64,000 bases of DNA. Origin: Phycomyces nitens. Lineage: Eukaryota; Mucoromycota; Mucoromycetes; Mucorales; Phycomycetaceae. The position numbers were made by a program, and so were the translations under genes. Below the pieces are notes generated by a model. It saw only the letters and a list, made by a program, of their open reading frames with translations, ran no database searches and had not been told where the DNA came from. Position 1 is the stretch's first letter, and every line of letters starts with the position of its first letter. The stretch covers positions 6,014,001 to 6,078,000 of the forward strand of contig JAHRBC010000003.1 of assembly GCA_022702545.1 (NCBI GenBank), written 5' to 3'. This document shows positions 15,075-26,386 of the stretch, one piece after another.

Positions 15075-15604
15075 TAGAGAGGTTTGGGGCCGTTATATTC
15101 ACTTTCACATTTTCCATAAAAGGCGATATATTTTAAGGTTTAGTCTCTAGAGTCGTACCATAATGTAAATGTAACTCGTATATCTTCACATTTTGTGAAG
15201 ATAACTTTGTTATTTTCGCTTTATTGTGTCACTTCATTATCCAATAACATCTCAAGAAGGATGAACACAATACATGCCGAGTTAGTTTTATGATTCAATA
15301 TTGACAGATAAAATTAATAAAAAAAGGGTTTACAACAAGTTCAAAAGGCAAAAATGTTTACGAAATGCGTTGTGTACGTTATTTTAACCAATCCTAGTCC
15401 TTTGCAAATAAATAATACAAGACGTCTTTAATAGAATAAAGTGTTTTCAATTGAAGAAAGAAAGGTACAATGTGCCTGATGTTTGTCATACTTTAAAAGA
15501 CGTTTTCTAAAGAGCGAATGTGAAGATATAAAGTGAAAACAAAAAATACTACATCACAGTTACACGTAATGTGAATATAAAGATAAAATCCCCAAACCTC
15601 TCTA
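15075..15604. mobile_element. 530-bp element with 15-bp terminal inverted repeats (MITE-like)
   Basis: The left end TAGAGAGGTTTGGGG (15075-15089) is repeated in inverse at 15590-15604 (CCCCAAACCTCTCTA). The outermost TA on each side can be read as a TA target duplication, leaving 13-bp inverted repeats, as in Tc1/mariner-derived MITEs. Subterminal inverted similarity (TATTCAC near both ends, CTTCACATT blocks) and an internal palindrome at about 15179-15201 (TATCTTCACA...TGTGAAGATA) add to the symmetry. The right end is followed by a second tandem AAACCTCTCTATCC. No transposase is encoded, so it would be non-autonomous. Confidence 0.6.
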
Positions 15605-15753
15605 TCCAAACCTCTCTATCCTCCCCATCACTCTACATTCCCTCTTCCTCTACAGCCGCTACTCTGCGCTAATTCACACATTCTTCCTCCCACACTCCCG
15701 CTCTCTATTCGTTTCTAGCCAATTACTGCCCTCACTCTTCCTCTTCATGCCAT

Positions 15754-16356
15754 TTGGACCTTCCTTCCCCACCCAACTCTTCTCTGGCTGAGAATGGGTT
15801 TCTCTCGCTGATATCGTTGGCGGAGATTGATGGGCGTCCCCTTTTCAATTCCATTTGTACTTACCTACCAAAGTACCAAGAATCATTGAAAAATCTCAAG
15901 AAGAATGGATACGAAATCATAGGTTATGCTCGAAAATCACCAACAAATGAAGACGTTACTTCCAGAACAAGACTTTTAAAATCCATGATATCAAATCTGA
16001 AAGAACGATATTTTGCAACAAAAATATTCAGTTCACCATGTAGCTGAGCCTTCTCGTTACTTGCATCGCGTGATTTACAAGGCAATTCACGAGATATTTT
16101 GGACGAGTTAAGTGTTGATGGCAACACGCAAGACTTGCTTGTCTACCTCAAGTCTGTCGACCATGATGTTTGCTTGGTTACCATTGACTTTGCTGGTATA
16201 ACAACAAGAAGTGAAGACATTGTCAACTTGGTCGAGGCAAATCCCTTTTTAAAAAGGATTGCCGTTGAAACGTTTACACAATGCAATGAGGTGTTCATTT
16301 TTGACACTGAGGCATTGGTTAAAGACAATAGCCTATTACAAAAATTTAAAAAATAG
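15754..16356 (+). pseudogene. Serine-recombinase-like protein, broken by one in-frame TGA
   Basis: A single frame runs from 15754 to the stop at 16354-16356 and is interrupted only by TGA at about 16045-16047. Before it is PLFNSICTYLPKYQESL, then YEIIGYARKSPTNEDV and SRTRLLKSMISNLKERYF. After it come ASRDLQGNSRDILDELS, VDGNTQDLLVYLKS and CLVTIDFAGITTRSEDIVNL, ending KDNSLLQKFKK. The GYARKS motif matches the N-terminal strand of resolvase/invertase serine recombinases (catalytic Arg and Ser), and the following helix/strand order is compatible with that fold. No C-terminal DNA-binding domain is seen. The upstream 150 nt are strongly pyrimidine-rich. The reading frame is otherwise intact, so decay is recent, or the TGA lies in an unrecognised intron. 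Annotated as a probable mobile-element-related pseudogene. Confidence 0.55.
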
Positions 16357-16724
16357 AAATTATTGTATTCAAAGATCAAAATAAATTAGCAATTGTCAGC
16401 GTTACAAGAAAGGGTTTGTTATAAAATAAAGTAAAAGGAGATCAGTTATGATCGAGTTTAGTGAGCACCACGCTATAAGTTGCGAACTTGGAATGAGAAA
16501 ATATAATAAAGATAAAGATCAAATCAAATCACAATGAATATTATGCTATCCAAGGGATTATTTTCCAATAGATAATATAAAATGTATCAGACAAAGGTAG
16601 GAATAATGTAGTTTATTACAAGCCAGATGGCTTCTTATTTATAATTATTTGACAAATAATGGGGGTGTGAGTTAGAGTGCTCAGAGGCCAGAAAGAGAAC
16701 AACAGACAAAAGAGACACCAAGAG

Positions 16725-16947
16725 CTACTGGGAGATTCCAGGCGTAACATCAGAATATAAATGATAGCTTTCAAGATCATTATAGATTCGCTTCATTGAG
16801 ACCAAGATGGGTTGATTTGGTTCCGTGTTGTAGCAAATTTCAACTTCACCAAAATCTTCAAGTCGATTGATGTATTTTTTAACGTTTTCATCAGTATAGT
16901 CCACATACAAAAAATATGCATATTGCTAAATTCCTTGAGATTTCCAT
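16725..16947 (-). pseudogene. Small unknown ORF family, copy B (one frameshift)
   Basis: From ATG at 16947 the frame reads MEISRNLAICIFF; after a +1 shift at a run of six T it continues YVDYTDENVKKYINRLEDF, EVEICYNTEPNQPILVSMKR and ends DVTPGISQ. Copy A (14378) shows the same order: ATG, N-Q-A-I-C, FF, VD[FY]T[DE]ENV, EIC-N, PILV. Both start a few codons before AIC, so the common ATG looks genuine. Upstream of the ATGs, both copies share TTTTCATCCATCTT and a CTAA(A)CAAAAAAAAACC block. No known family recognised. The T-run shift may be decay or a slippage site. Confidence 0.5.
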
Positions 16948-16982
16948 GACTAGGTAAATGTCTTTTTTGTTTCTTTTGCCGG

Positions 16983-16993
16983 TGCTTTTATAT
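16983..16993 (-). promoter_or_regulatory. TATA-like box before copy B
   Basis: GATATAAAAGC on the minus strand about 40 nt upstream of the ATG at 16947. The position is plausible for a TATA element, suggesting the copy once had (or still has) its own promoter. Confidence 0.35.
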
Positions 16994-17611
16994 CAAGTGA
17001 AAGTCGGTTTTTTTTTGTTTAGGCCAGAATTATGATGTGGGAAAGATGGATGGAAGATGGAAGATGGATGAAAAGCTGTGATCTTTAGTAGAAGCTGAAG
17101 TTTTGTTAGAGCAGGCGTGTGAGAGCATGAAAGATGTGGTGGAGAGCACCATAGATAAAAAAAAAAGTCACCAAACCAAAGTCAATTAAGAATACGCTTT
17201 GAGTCAATAAAGACTCTAAACCAACATATATTGTATAAATTTTGCTAACAAGAGTTTAATACAGATCAAACAAAGTGACTGAAGCACTCTTATATTATGT
17301 GCTGACTAGTATTCTTGTTAATTCATATAGTCCATGATTTTCTTTACGCTGTGTTGATTTGACGGCATCCACAAATGAGGGTATCGAACATTTAAAATCG
17401 CTATTAAAAAAATGGGATTTCTTGTCTGATAAAATATTAATAGTAAAGATGTACCGATCACTATATAAACAAGAGTAACCATTATATTCTATAAATCATG
17501 TTTCGGTCTTTATGAGAAAAGCATGAATCTTGACTCATTACTCCAAATGACATGATCTCATCTCTGATTAGTTTTCTTTAGAGTGATTAGCAAATGCTAA
17601 TTGTTTCTTTT

Positions 17612-18420
17612 TTAATGTACATTTAATAACCGTGATTTGTATACAGCTCGGCAAAAAGGCATGGCGATTCTACAAGCAGATCTCTGAATTGTAGATTTGG
17701 GGATCAAATAACCCATTGTGTCTGACACAAATACTATAAAATATCCAAGTGTTGTACAAGTATTCTTCATTTCATTGGCCAAAGTACATTGATTCCATTC
17801 ATTTATAAGCTTGGGAGCTCCTTTTTTTTCATTTCTCGAGAAATACACCTTCCATCTTTTGATTGTGCTGCATATTGTCTGTGTAGGTTATTCTGGTACT
17901 TTCAGAAATAGCCATAGGCAATCGATTCATAAGAGTCTCAGTGATAACAAGACCTTTTTTTTCATAACCCAAAAACGCCTTTTTGTTCAAGAGTTTTGCT
18001 GAGGCATTGTGTAATTTTAATGAAAATAGCGTTACAGAAAATAAAATAGAAGAATAATGTCGAATTTTTTACTTATAGTCTTAATTAATCAGCATCATTT
18101 GTAATAGTGTATGCTTCAGCAACTGGAGCACCGGTCTTTGGACGCTTTGAAATAAAATGACAGATGAAATTGTGCTTGTCAACAAGGTAGTACATTTCTC
18201 AGGTGCCTTTCTTCTTCATTGGCTGGTCCTTCATCATTATAGCATTTATAATATATGGCCTCTTGCTCTGTGTCACTTGGCTTGGCTTTGATTTTTATCA
18301 ATCCTATTGTATTTTTGGTATACCTGAAACTAAACATTTTCCTTCCAAGAGGTCTCAAATGAACCAGATCACTGATTTTTTATCATGCATTACCTCGGCT
18401 GTCTTATAAATATAGTAAAG
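17612..18420 (-). pseudogene. Decayed minus-strand coding chain, family unknown
   Basis: Successive minus-strand frames read like protein but are broken by frameshifts and stops. The order is KIKAKPSDTEQEAIYYKCYN (about 18300), YYLVDKHNFICHFISKRP with GAPVAEAYTITNDAD (about 18190-18085), KAFLGYEKKGLVITETLM with TYTDNMQHNQKMEGVF (about 17985-17830), and NEKKGAPKLINEWNQC to a stop at 17612. The codon content is protein-like and continuous in direction, as expected for a dead mobile element or gene. I do not recognise the family. Confidence 0.35.
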
Positions 18421-18809
18421 GTGCTTTATTAGCTTAAAGTTCCCCCCCAAAAATATAAAAGACAAGTTCAAGACCCAAGAGTGACAGATATAAATGAAAG
18501 TATTGTATTGTATTGTATTGTATACATTTAAACCTCCTAAAACAAAACCCTTTTATCCTTCGCTTCAATAGACGTGTTTAGAAATATAATAAGATCAGTA
18601 TACTTTTATTAGCGCAGTAATATTAATAGTAATGGTGTGCTATTTATAAAAATAAAAATAAAAAAAAAGTTAAAAGTGCAGCTATGATGTCAACATATTC
18701 GTGTGTATTTTAACACGCCTTCCGGTTAAACGCTCCTGTCCGTCAAGATGTCTGTATTACCAATTACACACATATTTGTCTAGGCAGCTCACAGTCTGTC
18801 TATATAGTC
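18421..18809. other. Promoter-side spacer of GH36 gene
   Basis: AT-rich, with five tandem copies of TATTG at 18501-18523. It should contain the promoter of the alpha-galactosidase gene; no clear element stands out apart from a TATATAG very close to the ATG. Confidence 0.4.
18501..18523. repeat. (TATTG)n tandem repeat
   Basis: Four to five perfect pentamer units, directly readable. Confidence 0.9.
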
Positions 18810-21000
18810 ATGGTCCTAATATTTTTTGGACTTTTTATTCTTTCTCCTGCTTTGCACGCAATGTCTCTCTTTGATACTCTCATAAATAGCTCACCTCTAG
18901 TGAATGCTCATTACTTTCATGATGGTTCAAGTCATTCCCTGACAGAACAGTTGGCATCCCAAGATCGTACTCAGCATCCTCTCATATTCAAACAGACATT
19001 TGATAAACTAGGCGAAAACCGTTATGAGCTTACCTATTCAGTAAAGGCCCTGCGCGATTCAGTCCGATTACGCCATCTAGAGTTTATTATGGACTTGCCT
19101 ATCCAAGGCCAGAATATGATGGCAGAGGGGTTCCAGAGTTGGAGTATGTCCAAGGAAATGGACAGCAATAGTCGATTGTCGTCTATCCCAACTATTGTTG
19201 CCTGGAAGACAAAGTTTGATCTCCAAAGGTAATACATATAGCATAAAGAGTCTATCAAATTCACACATCCCGTATCCTCCTATTCTTCTTTACAGTGATT
19301 CTCCATTCTACAACTACTCTGGAAAGCCTGGCGTAATCCACTCCAATGGTTACACTTATTTCCGCGACCCGGAAGGAGATGTTTTATTCCTAGGCTCAGT
19401 GTCCGAGAATACTGGGTACACCTACTTCCAAGCAGATCTCAACAAAGGACACTTTAGTATCTACAAAGATATCGATGGAAAGAACCTGGCAAAGGGTGAA
19501 AGCCTGTCAATAAAGATCTATCTGGATCATCGAAAGGACATGAGTGCCATCTGGAAGGATTATTCAGCTTACTATCCAAAGCAAACCAAGGCTATCCACC
19601 GTCCCTTGACCGGTTGGACATCTTGGTACAATACTTATGAAAAGGTTACAGAGGCAGATGTACTCGACAGCCTAAATGCCATCAAGAGACACGAGTATCC
19701 AATCGACCTCTTTCAGATTGACGACGGGTATGAAACGGCTATTGGAGACTGGCTTGATGTTGACTCTGAAAAGTTCCCTCGAGGAATGCAAATACTGGCA
19801 ACCGAGATCAAAGAAGCTGGATATATGCCTGGATTATGGCTCGCACCATTTGCGGTTGGTGTTGACAGCAAGATAGTAAAAGAACATCAGAACTGGATTG
19901 TTACAGACTCCCAGGGAAACTTTCTCACTGCAGGACCAAACTGGGGAGGGTTCTATAGCATTGATATTTACAATCCAGAGGTTCGCGGGTATCTTCAACA
20001 AGTATTTGATGTTGCTCTAGAGGAGTGGGGATATGAAATGCTCAAGCTGGACTTTTTGTTTGCTGCTGCCATGATTCCACGCAACGGAAAGTCTCGCGGT
20101 GAGATTATGTGGGATGCCATCGAACTAATCCAAGAACTTACCCATGATCGCGCCATTATTCTCGGTTCTGGTGTTCCTCTTCCTTCCGCCTGGGGTCGTC
20201 TGGATTATTGTCGTATAAGTAATGATGCTTCTCCTTGGTGGGACAACTCTGTACTTCGACTGGCCAATGTCAGAGAGCGTGTATCGACCAGAAATGCCTT
20301 GGTTTCAACTTTGCACAGATGGCCAATGCAGTCCATGTTTGGGACTGACCCAGATGTCTTTTTTATCCGGTCAGAAAACAACAAACTCACCAACGATGAA
20401 CGCTATACTCTTTTTTCTGTCAATGTCATCCTTGGCCAGATGGCTTTAATGTCTGACAATGTGGATACTTATTCTGATTCTGAGCACAAGCTTTACGCAT
20501 CATTATTTCCAAAGGCAGAAACCGACATTGATGCAGTGAGCCAGATATCTCCAGATGTCTACCAGCTTTCATATCATAGCCAGCACCACGACTATATCAC
20601 CTATGTAAACCTATCGCCTCTTCCATATTCATTTGATTTGCCTGACCACCACTATTTCGAGCAAGACAATGTACTATTGAGCGAGCAGGTTTTCTGGCAC
20701 AATCCCGGTGATAAACTCGACTTGAGACCACATCAGACCAGAACCCTACTTCATGTCAAGGACGGTTTCGCTGGATCTACAGGTCATATCATTCCTGGCT
20801 GGGAGATTGAGAATTGGGAACAGTCTGACGATGGACTAAAGGTAGTCCTTCGAGGTTCCCGTAAAAATGAAAACTTCAAGCTATATATCCACAGCGATCA
20901 AGACGACCTCCCCGAAACAATCCATGTCAATGATAAGGAAACTTCTGTGGAGAGACTCTCTTTGGAAGGAGATCTGAATATTGGCCAAGTAATGGTCTAA
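18810..21000 (+). CDS. Secreted GH36 alpha-galactosidase
   Basis: Two exons, 18810-19228 and 19296-21000, with a 67-nt GT-AG intron, give 707 residues. The N-terminus (MVLIFFGLFILSPALHA) is a good signal peptide, so the enzyme is predicted to be secreted or to enter the secretory pathway. The catalytic barrel has RPLTGWTSWYNTYE, FQIDDGYETAIGDW, GYMPGLWLAPFAV, then KLDFLFAAA with the expected nucleophile Asp392, and RISNDASPWW with the likely acid/base Asp450. The all-beta N-terminal part and a C-terminal beta region fit GH36 architecture and length. The enzyme would release terminal alpha-galactose from raffinose-type sugars or galactomannan. It converges on COQ5, with 182 nt between stops. 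Recognition of GH36 is firm; substrate is inferred. Confidence 0.9.
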
Positions 21001-21182
21001 TCATCTCATACTTGTATACTTTGCACTCATTCTAGATTCCAACCAATATTTTGTAAAAAAAAAAAGCGTATTTACTCGAGTATTTTAACATGATAATGCT
21101 TTTAATGTACTTTAAGATACCCTCCAAAAAAACAAGAGAGCCTTAATAAATCCGTGCGTCTATTGTATTACTATATTTTTTT

Positions 21183-22352
21183 TTACATCTTGAAGCCACT
21201 GTGAATGGCAGCAACACCGAATGTCAAGTTTTCGTATCCTTTACCAACAGTAGAGAATCCAGCATCACGAATGATCTTTGCAAACTCCTCTTGGGAGTAG
21301 AATTGACGGATACTCTCGACAAGATACTGGTAAGAATCCCGGTCATTGGCAATAACTTGGCCAAGGGTAGGGATGATATCGAATGAATAGATATCGTAGA
21401 ACCTTTCAAGTTTCCAAGGATGATTAGTTTATATCAAAGTTTATTCTTTCCTACTTACTTTCCAATCACAGGATTATCGACCTTACTGAATTCAAGGCAC
21501 ATGAAACGTCCTCCTGGCTTCAATACACGGTATGCTTCCTTGACTACTCTATCAACATGTGTACAGTTGCGAATACCAAATGCAATGGTGTATACATCAA
21601 CAGAAGCATCAGGGATTGCCTCTAGATTCTCGGCATTCTGGACCAAAAATTCGGCTTGGTTTGCTACACAGAGTGAATGATTCATATGACATTTACTTGT
21701 TGGTCCACCAGGAATAAAAGAGATTCATTTGACCAATTATATACACACAAAAAAGGGCACTTACTGTTGGCATACTGGGTCTTTTGGAAACGCTTCTTTC
21801 CTTCTTCGAGCATGTGAGGGTTAATGTCAACCATTGTCACACTAGCTGTCGAATCACGGTGAATGTTCTTGCAAAAGTCCAAGAATCGCAGAGCAATGTC
21901 GCCTAATCATATCAAAGTTAGATACAGTCTCCATTTTCATTCCTTTGATGCCTTGCCTGTTCCACCTGCAACATCGAGCAGCTTTGTACCAGGGCCAGGT
22001 GCCATGTTGCGGATAAACTCATCCTTCCAGACACGATGGATACCCATGCTCATTGCATCGTTCATGATATCATAACTACCGGCTACATTGGCAAATACAT
22101 TGTGTACTGTTCCAATAAAGACAAAAATCAAAGTTTAGTGTTGAGCTGACTGAATTCAGGTTACGCACCCAAGGATTCCTTCTCATTCTCAGCTACATCA
22201 CGGAAACCGAAATGGGTAATTCTAGGTTCCTTGGTTTCCTTGGGCTCAACAGCCTGTAGACGGACAGCAGCAGAGGAAAAGGCTTTGCGACCCAATGAAA
22301 GGGCAGGTGATAGTTTCAGAGAACGCACCGGGGCAAGGAAGAGACGCGACAT
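21183..22352 (-). CDS. COQ5: COQ5, 2-hexaprenyl-6-methoxy-1,4-benzoquinone methyltransferase
   Basis: Spliced gene from ATG at 22352 to TAA at 21183-21185. The N-terminus ([20 protein letters not shown], rich in Arg/Ser) is a mitochondrial presequence. Family motifs follow in order: [34 protein letters not shown], the SAM-binding motif [53 protein letters not shown], and the C-terminal [18 protein letters not shown]. These are the UbiE/COQ5 signatures. The enzyme performs the C-methylation step of ubiquinone synthesis in the matrix-facing CoQ synthome. Four or more short introns split the gene. Nothing unusual is seen in length or key residues. Confidence 0.95.
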
Positions 22353-23235
22353 TGAAAAAGGGGTAGCTAGTCATTTCTCGATGCTTGTCCAAAGTGTAAT
22401 CTGTGTTTACTAAGCCACCCAGACTCCCTGTGTATTGACAGGGCAGTTTCAAAGGCATGATAAACACCTGGATACCATGGTATCAAGCAAGGTTATTTTG
22501 AGCATACTTTAATTTATTCGCATATATATATATATTTGGCTACATTTCATTTAATGATGAGTTTAAGCCTCATGGTGGCCTATTATCGAATATTATGAGT
22601 TTTGTGGTCGCAAGAGCCAAATAGAGGGGTTGGTGCTATTATTATTATTTTATCAGACTAATTTAATATACACATATATATTTTGTGGGGTCAATTAATA
22701 GTATTATTATAATAAATTGTCCTTTATTATTATTATTAGCAGGATGGCATTAACAATTTAATAAGAATCATAAATCATAAATGGTGTTTCCAAAAGGAGT
22801 TGACTCCTCTTGGACCTATTTCCATGGTACACACTCCTTGGTCTTTTAAAACGAGTTGTATATAATTCACTATTTTTTTTTTTAAAAAAAAAGAAGTATA
22901 TATACATATACCTATATTTCAATGCGGGTTTGTTAATGCTATTTCTTATTATTATTATTATTCTTGGCATCTGCCAACAAGTTTACCTCTTTAAATATAA
23001 TTGAATCAAACAAGCGGGCAAATGGTTTATTCTTTACAAATCATTGTAGCACAAAGGGGTGTATTTAACTTATGCAATTTTACAATATCCTGACCTTTTA
23101 AAGAATGTGCAACAATTGAAAAAAGAGAAAGAACCTGTTTTTTTTTAATATATATATATACATATATACCAATTGATGTTTATTGTGATGACGGCTTCCA
23201 GGAAACCATTGTCTTTTTCTTCTTTTCTTTCTTTC

Positions 23236-23276
<41 letters not shown>

Positions 23277-24044
23277 CATTATTATCAAAGTAGAGACTTT
23301 TTCGTACCATGGTATACATAATATTACACCAACTTACCATTTCCCAAGCAAAGCTAGAGATGATATTAAAACACATGCAAATATTCACAAATTAGGCACA
23401 TTTGCTTGGTTTCAATAATAAGAGAGAGAAAAAGGGCTCCACAACCAGAGTCAAATTTAGAAAATAGACTGAATACAAACGTGTAAAGCCGTAGTAAAGT
23501 ACTGGCGAGGGGTACAAATACCACATGCACATATTCTATATAGTTTTAGAAAACTCAAATAATAGAGACAATAATCTATTGTACCATGAGAATTCTGATG
23601 AGCATACAAAAACGACAACGTTTATCTAGACATAATCCCATCAAGACCCGAACGATAAGCATTGACCATATCAAACTATTTAATATATATATATATATAT
23701 ATATTTAAAAAGTAAATGTTTATAAATTATAACAGTTCAGTTTATAGCTGAATCTGGTCAAGTTTTTATAATAGATGCAAGTAGTTTAAGAGAATTATTA
23801 TAGACTTTGATGATAGCAAAATAAGAAGAATAAAAAGAAGAAGAAAAAGGGCCTTTAGAAGCCTAGAGATATGATTATAGGTAGAAATAGGTATAAAAGT
23901 ATAAAAAAAAACTCGTTTGATATTAACACAGGCTTTAGAAATAAAGAAAACGAAATAGTAAATAGATAAAAAAAAATACACATTTAATAGATACAAATAC
24001 AAAGATAAGTAAGAGGGGTTTATTCAACCACCAAACTCAAGAAG
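22353..24044. other. AT-rich spacer with microsatellites
   Basis: No gene signal. It contains a long (TTA)n tract at about 23237-23285, AT dinucleotide tracts near 22520, 23150 and 23682-23705, and poly-A/T runs. The left part should hold the COQ5 promoter, the right part the 3' UTR of the Frizzled-like gene. Confidence 0.6.
23237..23285. repeat. (TTA)n microsatellite
   Basis: About 13 consecutive TTA/ATT units with one interruption near the right end. Confidence 0.95.
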
Positions 24045-26386
24045 TTAGAGAGCAAAGAACTGCTCTCCATTCTTTTCTGACCGGCCTCTAGAACTGATTC
24101 TTATTCGCATCTCGAATATCAAATCGTTCCATTCTCTCCAAAGAGATCGTTTTCCAAAGATCGCAAAAAGCCATATACCAACAAGACTTACAAGTAGTTC
24201 TGCCGTAACCATCAGTCCAAATGTTGGTAGGTAAGGTCTGACAATTGCAACACATTCGTTTTGGTGATCACCAGCACTTTCGAGCATACAGGTGAGCCAT
24301 TCAAGTGCGATCTCAAAGTTGTTGGAGAAGTTCAGCAGGTTGGGAATCTGAGTCATGTAAAAGAGCTACGATAGAGAACAAAATGGATTAGTTGTTATCC
24401 TGCATCGAAATGATCTGTACTCTTACCCAATAAAAGACAACAGTTCCACATGCAGCAATAGCCAAGATGAGGGCACGCCATTGTATTTTAACAGCGGTAA
24501 TGACATGCTTATGTCTCTTTGCTTTAGCTGGACGCATTCCAGCCGAATCGCCATTTGACAGGGACTGGGACATGTCAGATTCAAGACCTTCGCGAATGGC
24601 AATCTTTGAAACAATAATAACATAAGCACATGCATAGTATTTATGTAGCCTTGGCTATCAGTTTCTTACTTTTGCAATATAGAAGAATGTGGCAATGTGA
24701 AGCAGGAATGACGGACAGATGATGACTGCCATGGGGTAAAAGAAGATGGCAAAGATGTGTTCAATTGACACCAGACAAAGGTTGGCGAATTCGAATTTAA
24801 CGGACTTGAGACCCAAGGCAATGCACATTATTGCAGTTGGAATACCCCAACAGATGGCATTGAGCAGAATGTATCTGTTGGTAAAGAAACTAGAATTCCA
24901 GACAGTGTGAAGGTGTAGATTGACAATCAAGGCTGCTGCCCAACAGGTAGTTGCAAACGAAGCAAAGATGAGGATACCGCCTAAAGACAACAAAATAGGT
25001 AAATATTTTATGTCTATGGTTCTTCTTTTGTTACATACCTTGAGCTGCACATCTATAGTTATTAGTTTGGTTACTTGTCGTGGTATTGTTTGCACATTGT
25101 AAGCCATGCTGGTCACCGATGGAGAAGAATACAGTCATGCTGAACAAAAAGATGGCCAAAGACAAGTTCAAGATCAAAAGAGAAGGATGCCGTCTCTTGT
25201 CTGGCAGGACAAGATAGCTTAGCAGAATGACAAACGATGCAATAGCCGAAATGAATCTAATAATGTCTGTAGCCAAGAAAGCGCTTCTCGTCCAATTCTT
25301 TTTATAAAACTGTAAAAAGATCAAATAACAAAATAAGTATTGTGCCCAAGGTACAATTCAGTAAATCTTACCAAATCTTGGGAAGGACAAGGGATACAAC
25401 ATCCGAATTTGCAATAGGTTTTTAATGACGAGCCTTTGTGCTCCTCTGCGTTCAGATCAAGAGTAAAAGGTGGTGGACATGCTACTGAAATATAGTCAAA
25501 GGGAATTGCTGATATATTGAGTGCAGCAGCTGATCCGGTTACTATAGGTAGATTCTTTTGGGTTTAGTTTGATATCAATGACAGTTAATCGATCTATATA
25601 ATATACCTAATGGGCTAATCATGTTGCATGTTTCGTCAGGCTGAAGAGGTGTGCCAGGGAGAGGCATATCAGAGGTGCAGTTTGGCATAAGGTACATTGC
25701 GCCTGATGTCAAGAACACATTCGTACAACTGTCTACAACCATTTCACAAACAGAGTTACAGGCAAGATATATAGTTGGAGCTATTATATAAATGAGTAAG
25801 TTTCTTCTTCTTCTTCTCGAGTATAAGCAATGTCTTGTTTTTGATAATTACTATTTGAACTGTCAGTCTCGCATTTTGGGTATGCAAGTGAGCAACGGTA
25901 TCGATTATATGCATCTGTACAACCAGGGACGATTTGGCCATATGCAGTGGTGACATTTGGCAAGATGTTAATTTGACGTTCGATATCTGTAAAAGACTTG
26001 TTTCCAAGATAGACTGGATAATCGATATAGGCCTGGTTTTACAAGGTAAGATGTCTGATAATTGGGGTCAGTAGAGCTCTTACTGAACAAAAACCGCCAG
26101 GGTATTTCGTACATACAGAGTCAGTAGGAACGCTAACTGCTGCTGCTAAATATAACGGAGCTGGATTAAGATGCGAGTGTGGGGGGATATATATATATAT
26201 ATATATATATATTGCATAAAATCGGTACTTACCGTGAGTGGACATTGTTTTCTTTTGTGTCGTCGTCGAGTGTGTGGGCGACTGAGAGTGAGACTGAGAC
26301 TGAGAGTGAGACTGAGCAGTGGCGAGTTGAAATGATGCCGCAGCAAGTAGGACAGTTAGGCGGACAAGTGATTTGCTGAAGATCAT
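24045..26386 (-). CDS. Frizzled-like seven-transmembrane receptor with extracellular CRD
   Basis: Multi-exon minus-strand gene, ATG at 26386, TAA at 24045-24047. Order: signal peptide (MIFSKSLVRLTVLLAAASFQ), a short Ser/Gln/His repeat linker, then a cysteine-rich domain. The CRD reads CTKYPGGFC, YPVYLGNKSFTDIERQINIL, PGCTDAYNRYRCSLAYPKC, YLACNSVCEMVVDSC, MYLMPNC. This spacing (C-C, C, RYxC, PxC, CxxxCxxxxxxC, C) is that of Frizzled CRDs. A linker with CPPPF and GCCIPCPS leads to seven hydrophobic segments (from FLATDIIRFISAIASFVILL to GLMVTAELLVSLVGIWLFAI). After TM7 comes FGKRSLWREWND, which resembles but does not match the KTxxxW Dishevelled-binding motif. Frizzled/Smoothened-like receptors are known in Dictyostelium and some early-diverging fungi. 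Ligand and pathway are unknown; fungi lack Wnt, so a different ligand is likely. Confidence 0.82.
26187..26212. repeat. (AT)n tract inside first intron of receptor gene
   Basis: Pure AT dinucleotides between the signal-peptide exon and the CRD exon; the flanking GTAAGT donor and TTTAG acceptor are intact. Confidence 0.85.
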
